Shown here in pieces: positions 1 through 9,700 of a DNA stretch of 64,000 nucleotides. The notes under the pieces were generated by a model. That model had not been told where the DNA came from, did no database searches, and saw nothing but the letters and a program-made list of their open reading frames with translations. Within the stretch, counting starts at the first letter, position 1. Every line of letters starts with the position of its first letter. The DNA lies in NCBI RefSeq assembly GCF_026339935.1, contig NZ_JAPEPX010000001.1, positions 2,152,501 through 2,216,500 of the forward strand, given 5' to 3'. The stretch is from Streptomyces sp. NBC_01551. Its GTDB lineage: Bacteria; Actinomycetota; Actinomycetes; Streptomycetales; Streptomycetaceae. Both the position numbers and the translations under genes were made by a program.

Positions 1-249
1 GCCGTCTCGAAGAAGACCGGCATCCCCGCGCCCACCATCGCCCGGGTCATCGAGATGCTGATCCCCGTTCTGCTGGCGGTCTTCGCCAAGCGCGCGGCCG
101 GCGCAGGCAATGCGGGCAACGTCGCCGGCCAGGGCTCCCCGACCGCCTCCGGGACGGCCCCCGCCGGCGCGGCCCCCGGGTCCGCCCCGGCGCAGGGCGG
201 CGGGCTCGGCGACCTGCTCGGCCAGATCCTGGGCGGCGGCAAGAAGTAG
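1..249 (+). CDS. C-terminal part of a DUF937-type protein
   Basis: Only the last 82 codons are in the window; the reading frame is open from base 1 and stops with TAG at 247-249. The visible protein begins with a helical segment resembling the end of a DUF937 (YidB-like) domain (KKTGIP followed by a hydrophobic run ending in FAKR). It then has an Ala/Gly/Pro-rich linker and a Gly-Leu-rich tail ending GGGKK. DUF937 proteins have no firmly established function. The start and most of the domain lie outside, so the family call rests on a short stretch. Confidence 0.6.
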   Translation, partial: AVSKKTGIPAPTIARVIEMLIPVLLAVFAKRAAGAGNAGNVAGQGSPTASGTAPAGAAPGSAPAQGGGLGDLLGQILGGGKK

Positions 250-272
250 CCGGCGCGCTATCCTCGGGGGCC

Positions 273-803
273 ATGGAGCCCCCTGCTGACACCCCTCCCG
301 CGAAGGTCCTCCTGCGGGATCCGGAGCCCGGCGAGCTGGGCTGGATCGTGCAGCGGCACGGCGCGCTCTACGCCGGCGAGTTCGGCTGGAACCAGGAGTT
401 CGAGGGCCTGGTCGCCCGTATCGTCGCGGACTTCGCCGAGGACCACGACCCCCACCTGGAGCGCGTCTGGATCGCCGAGCTGGACGGGGCGCCCGTCGGC
501 TCGGTGATGTGCGTACGGGAGGACGGCGCGCCCGGGACCGCCCGGTTGCGGCTGCTCCTGGTGGAACCGGCCGGCCGCGGTCACGGCATCGGGAGCCTGC
601 TGGTCGACACCGTGGTCGCGTTCGCCCGTTCCGTCGGCTACCGCGAGCTGGTGCTCTGGACCAACGACGTGCTGACCTCGGCCCGTTCCCTGTACGAGCA
701 CGCCGGGTTCACGCTGGTCTCCGAGCAGCCGCACCGCTCGTACGGCGTCGCGCTCACGGGGCAGGACTGGCGACTGCCGTTGCGGGAGAGCTCCCCGCGC
801 TGA
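273..803 (+). CDS. GNAT-family N-acetyltransferase
   Basis: A 176-residue protein with the GNAT fold signature. The central strand with acidic residues (RIVADFAEDHDP) is followed by GAPVGSVMCV and the acetyl-CoA pyrophosphate-binding loop RGHGIGSLLVD (about residues 107-117). The C-terminal motif ARSLYEHAGF is typical of small-molecule or protein acetyltransferases. The substrate cannot be read from sequence. It follows the preceding gene by 23 bp and its 3' end overlaps the convergent EamA transporter gene by 50 bp, so the two transcripts are antisense at their ends. Confidence 0.85.
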   Translation: MEPPADTPPAKVLLRDPEPGELGWIVQRHGALYAGEFGWNQEFEGLVARIVADFAEDHDPHLERVWIAELDGAPVGSVMCVREDGAPGTARLRLLLVEPAGRGHGIGSLLVDTVVAFARSVGYRELVLWTNDVLTSARSLYEHAGFTLVSEQPHRSYGVALTGQDWRLPLRESSPR

Positions 804-1677
804 CGGCGGTGCGAGCCGGCGTACGGGCCGGGGCCAGCGAGGTCACCGCCACTCCGCCGACCAGCAGCACCGCCGCGACCCAGCGCAGCCCCGAGATCCC
901 CTCACCCAGCACCAGCGCGGCCGAGGACATCCCGAACACCGGCACCAGCAGCGAGAACGGCGCCACCGCGGAGGCCGGGTAGCGCCGCATCAGGTAGCTC
1001 CAGGCGCCGAAGCCGAACACGGTGGACACCCACGCCACGTACGCGATGACGGCCGCCCCGGACCAGTCCAGGCCGCGCAGCGCCGCCAGGTCCCGGCCGG
1101 GCCCCTCGAACAGCAGCGAGAGCGCGAACAGCGGCAGCACCGGGACGGTGCAGACCCACACCATGAAGTTCATCGCGTCGGGCGGCGCCGCCTTGCGGGT
1201 CAGCACGTTGGAAACGCCCCAGCAGGCGGCGGCCGCCACGACCAGCGTGAAGCCGAACACCGGCCCGGAGGCGCCGCCGTCCACGGCGGCGACGGCGATC
1301 CCGGCGAGCGCGACGCCCATGCCGAACACCCGCACCCGGCCGGGCCGCTCGCGCAGCACGACGGCGGCGAGCACGGCGGTGAACACGGCCTGGATCTGGA
1401 GCACGAGCGAGGACAGCCCGGCCGGCATCCCGGCGTCCATCCCCGTGAAGAGCAGGCCGAACTTGGCGATCCCGAGGGCCGCGCCGACCCCCAGGATCCA
1501 CTTCCAGGCGACCTTGGGCCGCCCGACGAAGAACACGGCGGGCACGGCGGCGACGAGGAAGCGCAGGGCGGACAGGAGCAGCGGCGGGAAGTGGCCGAGA
1601 CCGATCTGGATGACGACGAAGTTGAAGCCCCAGACGGCGGCGATGAGCACGGCGAGTGCGGTGTGTACGGGACGCAT
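754..1677 (-). CDS. EamA/DMT-family transporter
   Basis: A 307-residue inner-membrane protein with about ten hydrophobic segments arranged as two EamA repeats, the drug/metabolite transporter fold (RhaT/PecM-like). The first repeat begins VHTALAVLIAAVWGFNFVVI; the second contains ACWGVSNVLTRK. I chose the ATG at 1677 (MRPVHTAL) because the upstream extension is not membrane-like and would run into the promoter shared with the divergent LysR gene. A DMT exporter divergent from a LysR regulator is a common pairing and suggests efflux of a metabolite sensed by the regulator. Substrate unknown. Confidence 0.85.
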   Translation of the reverse strand: MRPVHTALAVLIAAVWGFNFVVIQIGLGHFPPLLLSALRFLVAAVPAVFFVGRPKVAWKWILGVGAALGIAKFGLLFTGMDAGMPAGLSSLVLQIQAVFTAVLAAVVLRERPGRVRVFGMGVALAGIAVAAVDGGASGPVFGFTLVVAAAACWGVSNVLTRKAAPPDAMNFMVWVCTVPVLPLFALSLLFEGPGRDLAALRGLDWSGAAVIAYVAWVSTVFGFGAWSYLMRRYPASAVAPFSLLVPVFGMSSAALVLGEGISGLRWVAAVLLVGGVAVTSLAPARTPARTAVSAGSSPATAVASPAP

Positions 1678-1739
1678 GCTCCGAGCATCGACGCCCGGAC
1701 CATGTAGCACCAGCGCGGATCTCTTCCGGGATGGATGAA

Positions 1740-1756
1740 GCATCCCTTACGAATGC
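1740..1756. promoter_or_regulatory. Inverted repeat in the EamA/LysR divergent promoter
   Basis: GCAT-N9-ATGC lies between the divergent EamA (start 1677) and LysR (start 1789) genes. LysR-type regulators usually bind interrupted palindromes of about this size upstream of the gene they control, so this is a candidate autoregulatory site. Short 4-bp arms make it weak evidence. Confidence 0.3.
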
Positions 1757-1788
1757 CGGTCGGTGCGGAGCTGCCTACGATGGGCCGC

Positions 1789-2754
1789 ATGCTCGACCTC
1801 TCCCGGCTGCGCGCCCTGCACGCCGTCTCCGTCCACGGCTCGGTCGCGGCCGCGGCCGCCGCCCTCGGCTACACCCCCTCGGCCGTCTCCCAGCAGATCA
1901 CCAAGCTGGAGCGCGAGACCCGCACCACGCTGCTGGAGCGGCGCGGCCGCGGGGTCGCGCTCACCGAGGAGGCCCGGCACCTGGCCGACACCGCCCAGGA
2001 GTTGCTGGCGATCGTGGAGCGGGCCGAGACCACCCTGGAGGAGCGGCGCGGGCAGCCGAGCGGGCTGCTGCGGGTGGCCGCCTTCGCCTCGGCGGCGCGC
2101 GGGCTGCTGCCGGGCGTGCTGGCCGACCTGGCCCACCGGCATCCGGCCCTGGACGTCCGCCTCACCGAGGTGGACCCGCACCTCTCCGTGGACCTGGTGG
2201 CCCGGGGCGTCACCGATCTGGCGGTGGCCCACGACTGGGACATCGCCCCGCTGCCGGCGCCGGAGGGAGTCGAGCAGGCGGTGATCGGGAACGACCGCTG
2301 TGAACTCGTCGTACCCGAGGGCCACCCCTTCACCACCCGCGGCGTGATCCGGCGGGCGGACCTCGGCGGCCAGCGCTGGGTGTGCCAGCCGCCCGGCCGG
2401 GTCTGCCACGACTGGCTGACGCGGACCCTGCGCACGGCCGGGATCGAGCCCGACATCGCGCACGTCGCCGAGGAGAACCACACCATCGTGGCGCTGGTCG
2501 CGGCGGGGCTCGGGGTGGCCGTCGTACCGCGCCTCGGCACCGGCCCGCTGCCGTCCGGGGCGGTGGCGGTCCCCCTCGAACCGGCGCCCGTACGCCGGCT
2601 GTACGCCCTGTGGCGGGCGGGGGCCGCGCGCCGCCCGGCGATCACGGAGGCCGTCCGGACACTGCGCGAACACTGGCCCCACGTAGCCCAGGAGGCCCCA
2701 CTTCCGGGGGATCCGGCGAGTGTCCCCTGCCCGGCGGACCCGGCGCCGCAGTAG
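1789..2754 (+). CDS. LysR-family transcriptional regulator
   Basis: 321 residues. The N-terminal winged helix-turn-helix (residues 1-60; LRALHAVSVHGSVAAAAAAL then TPSAVSQQITKLE) is a clear LysR DNA-binding domain. It is followed by a periplasmic-binding-like effector domain. I chose the ATG at 1789 (MLDLSRLR), which places the HTH at the usual distance from the N terminus; an ATG at 1780 would add only three residues. It is divergent from the EamA transporter and probably regulates it. The C-terminal Pro-rich tail ends 10 bp before the next gene. Confidence 0.88.
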   Translation: MLDLSRLRALHAVSVHGSVAAAAAALGYTPSAVSQQITKLERETRTTLLERRGRGVALTEEARHLADTAQELLAIVERAETTLEERRGQPSGLLRVAAFASAARGLLPGVLADLAHRHPALDVRLTEVDPHLSVDLVARGVTDLAVAHDWDIAPLPAPEGVEQAVIGNDRCELVVPEGHPFTTRGVIRRADLGGQRWVCQPPGRVCHDWLTRTLRTAGIEPDIAHVAEENHTIVALVAAGLGVAVVPRLGTGPLPSGAVAVPLEPAPVRRLYALWRAGAARRPAITEAVRTLREHWPHVAQEAPLPGDPASVPCPADPAPQ

Positions 2755-2764
2755 GGTCCGGCGC

Positions 2765-4564
2765 GTGCCGTATCACGCCTCACGCCGGACCCTGCTCGCC
2801 GCGGCCGCCGTCGCCGCCGTCACGGCCGGCGGGGCGGTGTCCGTCGCCGGCCGGTCCCGGGCCGCGCCCGACGACGCGCGGCCCGGGGACCGCGCGCCCG
2901 AGCCGGCGTCGCCGGCCCGCCTGCTGGGCCTGATGAGCCTGGAGGAGAAGGTCGGGCAGCTCTTCGTGTCCCGGGCGTACGGGCATTCGGCGACCGATCC
3001 CGACCCGGAGGACGCCGAGAAGAACCTGGCGCAGTTCGGCGTCCGCACGGCCGCCGAGCTGGTCTCCCGCTACCACCTCGGCGGGGTCATCTACTTCGCC
3101 TGGGCCCACAACACCCGTACCCCGCACCAGATCGCCGAGCTGTCGAACGGTCTCCAGCGGGCGGCCGCCTCCTCCGGCCCGGGCATCCCGCTGCTGCTCT
3201 CCACCGACCAGGAGCACGGCATCATCGCCCGCATCGGCAAGCCCGCGACCCTGCTGCCGGGGGCGATGGCGCTGGGCGCCCGGGGCTCCACCGCCGACGC
3301 CCGCCGGGCCGGGCGCATCGCGGGCGCCGAGCTGGCCTCGATGGGGATCCGGCAGGACTACGCGCCGGTGGCCGACGTGAACGTGAACCCGGCCAATCCG
3401 GTGATCGGCGTACGGTCCTTCGGCGCCGACCCGGGCGCGGTGGCGGGGCTGGTCACCGCCCAGGTACGGGGCTACCAGGGCGCGGGGGTGGCCGCCACGG
3501 CCAAGCACTTCCCGGGACACGGGGACACCGAGACCGACAGCCACGTCGGGCTGCCGGTGATGCGCCACACCCGCGAGCAGTGGGAGGAGCTGGACGAACC
3601 GCCGTTCCGGGCGGCCGTGGAGGCGGGCGTGGACGCCGTGATGACGGCGCACATCGTCTTCCCCGCGCTCGACCCCTCGGGGGACCCGGCGACCCTCTCG
3701 CGGCCGATCGTGACGGGGATCCTGCGCGAACGCCTGGGCTTTGGGGGCGTGGTGGTCACCGACGCGCTGGACATGGCCGGGGTCCGCCAGAAGTACGGGG
3801 ACGACCGGGTTCCGGTGCTGGCCCTGAAGGCTGGCTGCGACCAGCTGCTCAACGCCCCGGACCTGGCCTTGGCGCAGCGCGCCGTGCTGGCGGCCGTGGC
3901 GGCGGGCGAGCTGTCGCAGGACCGGATCGACGAGTCGGTGCTGCGGATCCTGGAGCTCAAGGCCCGCCGGGGCCTGTTCACCGAGCCGTACACGACGGCG
4001 GAGCGGGTGGATGCGGAGACGGGCACCGCCGCCCACCTGGCGGCGGCCGACGCGATCGCGGCCGGTACGACGACGCTGCTGGCCAATCCGGTGAAGCTGC
4101 TCCCGCTGGATCCGGCAGCCGAGCCCCGGCTGGTGGTGACCGGGACCGACCCGGCCTCCCCCAGCGGTACGACGGGACCCCCCACCTCGGTACTGGCCCG
4201 GGAGCTGACCGCCCTGGGCTGCCGGGCGAGCGCCGTGCCGCCCGCGCGGGCGGTGGCGGCGGCACCGGGCAACGCCGCGGTGCTGGTGTGCACGTACAAC
4301 GTCCCGGAGGGGGAGAGTCCGCAGCGCACGCTGGTCGAGGAGCTGCTGGCCACCGGGGTGCCGGTGGTCGTGGTGGCGATCCGCAATCCGTACGACCCGG
4401 CGCGGCTGCCGCGGTGCGCGGCGGAGCTGGCGACGTACGCGTGGACGGACGTGGAGCTGAGGGCGGCGGCCCGGGTACTGACCGGGGCGGTGCGGCCGCT
4501 GGGCCGCCTCCCGGTACCGGTGCCGGGCCGGTACCCGCTGGGCCACGGGCTGGCGTACGACTGA
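2765..4564 (+). CDS. Secreted GH3 beta-N-acetylhexosaminidase (NagZ-like)
   Basis: 599 residues. Glycoside hydrolase family 3 N-terminal domain with the diagnostic KHFPGHGDTETDSH loop (about residues 245-258), which in NagZ-type enzymes carries the His/Asp acid-base. The putative catalytic Asp is in VVVTDALDM (about residue 333). A C-terminal GH3-C-like region follows. The start is taken as GTG 2765, just after the LysR stop. It gives a short N terminus with a Tat-like motif (SRRTLLAAAA) and a hydrophobic stretch, so export as a folded protein is likely. Expected role: release of terminal GlcNAc from chitin oligomers or peptidoglycan fragments. This fits the GH20 enzyme and glmS elsewhere in the window. 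Confidence 0.85.
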   Translation: MPYHASRRTLLAAAAVAAVTAGGAVSVAGRSRAAPDDARPGDRAPEPASPARLLGLMSLEEKVGQLFVSRAYGHSATDPDPEDAEKNLAQFGVRTAAELVSRYHLGGVIYFAWAHNTRTPHQIAELSNGLQRAAASSGPGIPLLLSTDQEHGIIARIGKPATLLPGAMALGARGSTADARRAGRIAGAELASMGIRQDYAPVADVNVNPANPVIGVRSFGADPGAVAGLVTAQVRGYQGAGVAATAKHFPGHGDTETDSHVGLPVMRHTREQWEELDEPPFRAAVEAGVDAVMTAHIVFPALDPSGDPATLSRPIVTGILRERLGFGGVVVTDALDMAGVRQKYGDDRVPVLALKAGCDQLLNAPDLALAQRAVLAAVAAGELSQDRIDESVLRILELKARRGLFTEPYTTAERVDAETGTAAHLAAADAIAAGTTTLLANPVKLLPLDPAAEPRLVVTGTDPASPSGTTGPPTSVLARELTALGCRASAVPPARAVAAAPGNAAVLVCTYNVPEGESPQRTLVEELLATGVPVVVVAIRNPYDPARLPRCAAELATYAWTDVELRAAARVLTGAVRPLGRLPVPVPGRYPLGHGLAYD

Positions 4565-4624
4565 CGGGTACGCCGGCCCGTGGCCCCTGGGGCTGACCCC
4601 TTGGGCGCTGGGGCTACCTGGGAG

Positions 4625-6058
4625 CTACGGGCGCAGCTGCTGCTCGCGCTCCAGGTCATGCTGGTCGAGCCGCGCGTCCGGCTTCGCCAGCGGCGTCGCC
4701 CGGCCCGCGTCGGTGAGCGTGGCGGCCGGGGCCACTCCGGCCCACTGCAGGATCTTCGCGGTGGCCAGCGTCTTCTCGCCGTCCAGGAGCTTGGAGACGC
4801 TGGCTCCGTGGTTGGCGCCCGGAGCCGTCATCACGTAGCTGTCGCGCACCCCGTAGCCGAGGTGGAACGGTTCCGCGCCCCACGGGTCGTTCTGCCCGTA
4901 CACGAACAGCATCTGGTTGGCGTTGTCGCGGACCCAGCTGTCCACGTCCGCCATGGCCGTCGGCTGGAAGGACATCGGGATGTCGCGGGGGACGAAGTTC
5001 CGCGGGCCCTGGTAGCCGTAGCGGCTCAGGTTGCCCAGGTGCGGCAGCTTGATGGTGGGCGCACCGAGCTGGGTACCCGCCTGGTAGTAGTACGGCGTGT
5101 ACGTCTCCAGTCCCTGGTCGGTGTAGGCCGAGAAGCCGGAGATCGTGTCGATCGAGTCCCAGATCTCCTGGTCGGTCGCGGTGGCGGCCGTCGGGATGGT
5201 GCCGCAGTCGGAGAGCAGGCTGTACTGCCAGTAGGCCCACACGTAGTCGAGGACGACGGCCTCGTAGGCCTTGTCAAGGTTGCCGATGGTGGTGAAGGTC
5301 CAGCCGTTCTCGGCGGCGGCGGCCGCGTACTTGACCTCCAGCGCGTCGCGGCGCACGAGCGCCTCGCGCTGCACGGCGTTCAGCTTGTCGCGGCACTCCT
5401 TGGTGCCGACCTTGGTGAAGAACCGGTCGTAGGCCGAGTCCTCCTTGTTGACGACGTCGTTGGGCGCGACGTACGCGACGACGCCGTCCATGTCACGCGG
5501 GTAGAAGCGCTCGTAGTAGGTGGCCGTCATGCCGCCCTTGCTGGCGCCCGTGGCGAGCCAGTTCTTGGTGTAGATCTTCTTCAGGGCGGTGAAGACGCGG
5601 TGCTGGTCGCTGGCGGCCTGCCAGATGTCCAGGTTCGCCCAGTTGGCGGGATCGGGCCGGGAGGGAGTGAAGAACCGATACTCCAGGGACACCTGGTTGC
5701 CGTCGACGATGGTCGTCGGCTCACTGCGGCGCGGGTTGGTGTTGACGTTGTAGCCGGACGTGAAGAACACCGTCGGGCGGGACGTGTCCTTGTGCAGCAG
5801 CGTCAGACGCTGCTGGAAGGTGCCCTTCCAGGGGTTCTTGTGGTCCACCGGCTGCGTGTAGTTCAGGACGAAGAACTGGTACCCCGGGTACGGCTTCTCC
5901 TCGACCAGGCTCATCCCCGGGACGCCGAGAATCCGGTCCTTGATGTCCGGGCCGGCGGCGCGGCCGGCGGCTGTGGCCGCCTGAGCCGTGAACCCGGCCG
6001 CACCCATGGTGCCGATGAGCACCACGAGCGACAGCAGCCATCCGAGCGTCTTGCGCAT
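4625..6058 (-). CDS. Secreted tripeptidyl aminopeptidase, peptidase family S37-like
   Basis: 477 residues with a Sec signal peptide (MRKTLGWLL, hydrophobic core, cleavage near AQA, about residue 27). The alpha/beta-hydrolase nucleophile elbow GASKGGM places the likely catalytic Ser at residue 173. A late GANHGAS motif supplies a candidate His. Order and length fit the Streptomyces PS-10/S37 prolyl tripeptidyl aminopeptidases, which trim N-terminal tripeptides from extracellular peptides. Transcribed alone on the minus strand, convergent with the GH3 gene. An S28-type aminopeptidase is the alternative label. Confidence 0.8.
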   Translation of the reverse strand: MRKTLGWLLSLVVLIGTMGAAGFTAQAATAAGRAAGPDIKDRILGVPGMSLVEEKPYPGYQFFVLNYTQPVDHKNPWKGTFQQRLTLLHKDTSRPTVFFTSGYNVNTNPRRSEPTTIVDGNQVSLEYRFFTPSRPDPANWANLDIWQAASDQHRVFTALKKIYTKNWLATGASKGGMTATYYERFYPRDMDGVVAYVAPNDVVNKEDSAYDRFFTKVGTKECRDKLNAVQREALVRRDALEVKYAAAAAENGWTFTTIGNLDKAYEAVVLDYVWAYWQYSLLSDCGTIPTAATATDQEIWDSIDTISGFSAYTDQGLETYTPYYYQAGTQLGAPTIKLPHLGNLSRYGYQGPRNFVPRDIPMSFQPTAMADVDSWVRDNANQMLFVYGQNDPWGAEPFHLGYGVRDSYVMTAPGANHGASVSKLLDGEKTLATAKILQWAGVAPAATLTDAGRATPLAKPDARLDQHDLEREQQLRP

Positions 6059-6202
6059 AGACCCTCCCCTTCAGTTCACTGCGGTGCGCGTGAACCTAGC
6101 GGGGTCAACACATGCATGACCAGACCAAGTTGGGCCGCAAGAGCTGCCTTTCGGGCCAGGCCGGACCCGGGACGGCCCGCCGACCTGCGGGTCAGGTGCC
6201 GA

Positions 6203-6604
6203 TCAGCACAGAATCCAGCCGGAAGCGACCGATCCGGCCCCCACGCTGCCCTTTACATACACACAGCGGTTGATCGCACCAACGGTGACAGGTCCGGCAT
6301 AGCGGGTGAATTGCCCGGAATCGCGGACAGGGACTCCGCCACGCGGCTGGATGCTGACCGACATGGCGCGGCGCGTGCCCGGGCGGTGGGTCACGGTCAT
6401 GGCGCACGCCTGGGTGCGGCTCTTGTAGACGCGGACCTCGCCCGTCGAGAACGGCAGCGACGTGACCAGCCGCCCCGGGCAGCCACCGCCCGCGGCGTGC
6501 GCCGGGGTGGCCGTCAGCAGCCCGCCGACGCAGAACCACAGAGCCGATGCCAACGCCCCGAGGAGCGCGGCCCGTCGGCCCCTCCCCTTGCCTCCGTACA
6601 GCAT
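6203..6604 (-). CDS. Small secreted protein, spore-associated-protein-like
   Basis: 133 residues from the ATG at 6604 (MLYGGKGRGRR). A basic N terminus precedes a hydrophobic signal segment ending TATPAHA (cleavage near residue 37). The mature part is about 95 residues with four Cys, two near the ends, suggesting disulfide bonds. The region VRDSGQFTRYAGPVTV resembles the DSGxFxxYAGPV segment of Streptomyces spore-associated proteins; this family assignment is from memory of such sequences and is moderate. Function unknown. It has its own upstream region with strong inverted repeats (6620-6660). Confidence 0.6.
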   Translation of the reverse strand: MLYGGKGRGRRAALLGALASALWFCVGGLLTATPAHAAGGGCPGRLVTSLPFSTGEVRVYKSRTQACAMTVTHRPGTRRAMSVSIQPRGGVPVRDSGQFTRYAGPVTVGAINRCVYVKGSVGAGSVASGWILC

Positions 6605-6619
6605 GTAGTCCCCCGATCG

Positions 6620-6660
6620 GTCGTACGTAACACGGCGCGCGGTACGCACGTACGTACGAC
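6620..6660. promoter_or_regulatory. 10-bp inverted repeat upstream of the small secreted protein
   Basis: GTCGTACGTA (6620-6629) and TACGTACGAC (6651-6660) are perfect inverted repeats with a 21-bp spacer, and each arm contains the self-complementary TACGTA. They end 16 bp upstream of the start codon at 6604, where a promoter or operator is expected. No regulator is adjacent. Confidence 0.4.
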
Positions 6661-6664
6661 GCGC

Positions 6665-6710
6665 GGACCCCCTGGATGGTTGCGCGGGGCAAGGGCCGTC
6701 CAGGGGGTCC
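6665..6710 (-). terminator. Stem-loop after the ABC transporter gene
   Basis: GGACCCCCTGGA (6665-6676) and TCCAGGGGGTCC (6699-6710) form a perfect 12-bp stem with a 22-nt loop, 48 bp past the stop of the minus-strand ABC gene. There is no T-tract, as is common for Streptomyces terminators. It could instead be part of the leader of the next gene. Confidence 0.5.
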
Positions 6711-6758
6711 AAAAGGGCAGACTTGGGAAACCGCCGGTCAGGGCGGTCCGGGTTCCGC

Positions 6759-9700
6759 TCAGGCGGCGGCCCGCTCGTCCTCCCCGACGAACGTGCGCCA
6801 CAGCTCGGCGTACCGGCCGCCGCGGGCCAGCAGTTCGGCGTGGGAGCCGTCCTCCACGACCCGGCCGCGGTCCATCACCACGACCCGGTCGGCACGGGCG
6901 GCGGTGGTCAGCCGGTGCGCCACGACCAGGGTGGTCCGCTTGCCCGCGAGCCGGTCGGTGGCCTGGTTGACCTGCGCCTCGGTGGCGAGGTCGAGCGCGG
7001 CGGTGGCCTCGTCGAGCAGCAGCACGTCCGGGTCGACGAGTTCGGCGCGGGCCAGCGCGATCAGCTGGCGCTGGCCGGCCGAGAGGTTGCGGCCGCGCTC
7101 GGCGACGGCGTGCAGGTAGCCGCCGTCCAGGGTGGCGATCATGTCGTGGGCGCCGACCGCGCGGGCGGCCGCCTCCACCTCGGCGTCGCTCGCCCCGGTG
7201 CGCCCGTAGGCGATGGCGTCGCGGACCGTCCCCGGGAACAGGTACGGCTCCTGGGGGACCACGCCGAGGCGGTGGCGGTACGCGGTCATGTCGAGCTCCC
7301 GCAGATCGGTGCCGTCGGCGGTGACCCGGCCGGAGGTCGGGTCGTAGAACCGGGCCACGAGCTTGACCAGGGTGGACTTGCCGGCCCCGGTCTCGCCGAC
7401 GAAGGCGACGGTCTGCCCGGCGGGTATCCGCAGGCTGATTCCGGACAGCGCCTCGCCCTTCTCGCCCCGCTCCTCGGCGGTGCCGTAGGCGAAGCGGACG
7501 TCCTCGAAGGCGATGTCGCCACGCAGCTCCCGCACCTCGACCGGGACCTCGGGCCGCGGGGTGGTGGTGGGTTCGCGCAGCAGCCCCTGGATGCGGCCGA
7601 GGGAGACGGTCGCCTGCTGGTAGCCGTCGAAGACCTGGGAGAGCTGCTGCACGGGGGCGAAGAACAGGTCGATGTAGAGCAGGTACGCGACCAGCGCGCC
7701 GGTGGTGAGGGTGCCGGCCTCGACCCGGCCCGCGCCGACGATCAGCACGGCGGCCGCGGCGCCCGAGGACAGCAGCTGCACGAACGGGAAGTAGACGGAT
7801 ATCAGCCACTGCCCGCGCACCCGGGCCTCGCGGTACGAGTCGCTGCGCTCGGCGAACCGGGCGGCGCCAGAACCCTGGCGGCGGAAGGCCTGGACGATGC
7901 GCAGGCCGGAGACGGACTCCTGGAGGTCGGCGTTGACCAGGCTGACCCGGTCGCGGGCGAGCTCGTAGGCGGCGACCGACCTGCGGCGGAAGACGATCGT
8001 GCCGACGACCAGGACGGGGAGGGTGGCGAAGACGATCAGCGCGAGTTCGACGTCGAGGACGAGCAGGGCGACCAGGATGCCGAAGAAGGTGAAGACGGAG
8101 ACGACGGCGGTGACGAGCCCGGTCTGCAGGAAGCTGGAGAGGGAGTCCACGTCGGTGGTCATCCGGGTCATGATCTTGCCGGTCAGCTCGCGCTCGTAGT
8201 AGTCGAGGCCGAGGCGCTGGAGCTGGGCGAAGATCTTGACGCGGAGCGCGTACAGCACGCGCTCGCCAGTACGGCCGGTCATCCGGGTCTCGGCGAACTG
8301 CGCGGCCCACTGCGCCACGACGACCACGAGGGCGAGGAGGGCGGCCGCCCAGACGGCACCGAGGGCGGCCTGCTCGACGCCCTTGTCGATGCCGTGCCGG
8401 ATCAGGATCGGCAGGAGCAGCCCGGAACCGGCGTCGACGGCGACGAGGCCGAGGCTGATGGAGAGCGGCGCCCAGAAGCCGTGGAGCAGCCGGCGCAGGC
8501 CGTAGCTGTCCTCGGCGGCCGCGGCGCGGGTCTCGTCCACGTCGGGGGTGTCCTCGGCCGGCGGCAGCGCGGCCACCTGCGCGAGCAGTTCGGGGGTCGC
8601 GGGCATGCCGTCGATGGCGGGACCGGTGACGGCGTCGGTCGTCTCCCGGCGGCGCCAGAGCTCGGGGGTCACCCCGTCGGCGACCCGGCGCTTGGCGCTG
8701 ACCTGTTCGGAGTCGATCTCGGCTTCGAGTTCGATGTCGCGCTCGATGTTGCGGTCCAGGTCGCGCTCGAACTCGGCCATCGGCGGCGCGTCGGGGGTGC
8801 GCGGCGATCCGGCGCCCAGCGCGTCCGGGTCGGTGAGCAGCCGGCGGTAGAGGGGGGAGCGGCGCTCCAGCTCCTCGTGGGTGCCGATGTCTGCGAGGCG
8901 GCCGCGGTCGAGTACGGCGATCCGGTCGGCCAGGCCGAGCGTGGAGCGGCGGTGGGCGATGAGGAGGGTGGTGCGGCCGGCCATGACGGCCCGCAGCGCC
9001 TCGTGGATCTCGTGTTCGACGCGGGCGTCCACGGCGGAGGTGGCGTCGTCGAGGAGCAGCAGCCGGGGGTCGGTGAGGATGGCGCGGGCGAGGGCGATGC
9101 GCTGGCGCTGGCCGCCGGAGAGGGTGAGCCCCTGCTCGCCGACCTTGGTGTCGTAACCGGCGGGCAGGGCCTGGATGAAGCCCTCGGCCTGGGCGGCGCG
9201 GGCGGCGCCCTCGATCTGCTCGTCGGTGGCGGCGGGGTGCCCGTAGGCGATGTTGGCGCGGATGGTGTCGGAGAAGAGGAACGAGTCTTCCGGGACCAGG
9301 CCGATGGCGGCGCGCAGGGAGTCGTACGTCAGGTCGCGGACGTCGTGGCCGCCGACGCGGACGGTGCCGCGGTCGGTGTCGTAGAAGCGCGGCAGCAGGA
9401 GGGAGACGGTGGACTTGCCGGAGCCGGAGGTTCCGACGAGGGCCACGGTCTCGCCTTCGGCGAGGGAGAGGGAGAAGCCGTCGAGCACGGGCCGCTCGGG
9501 GTCGTACCCGAAGGCCACGTCCTCGAACTCGACGGTGGCGGGCGCGTCGGAGGGCAGCTCGGTGGTGCCCTCCCGGATGACGGGCTCGGTGTCGATCAGC
9601 TCGCAGACCCGCTCGACGCCGGCGCGGGCCTGCTGGCCGACGGTGAGCACCATGGCGAGCATGCGGACGGGGCCGACGAGCTGGGCGAGGTAGGTGGAGA

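Noticed and set aside
4580..6970. Long plus-strand open frame opposite the aminopeptidase gene
   Set aside because: Shadow of the S37 gene with its signal peptide and catalytic motif on the other strand; no domain content.
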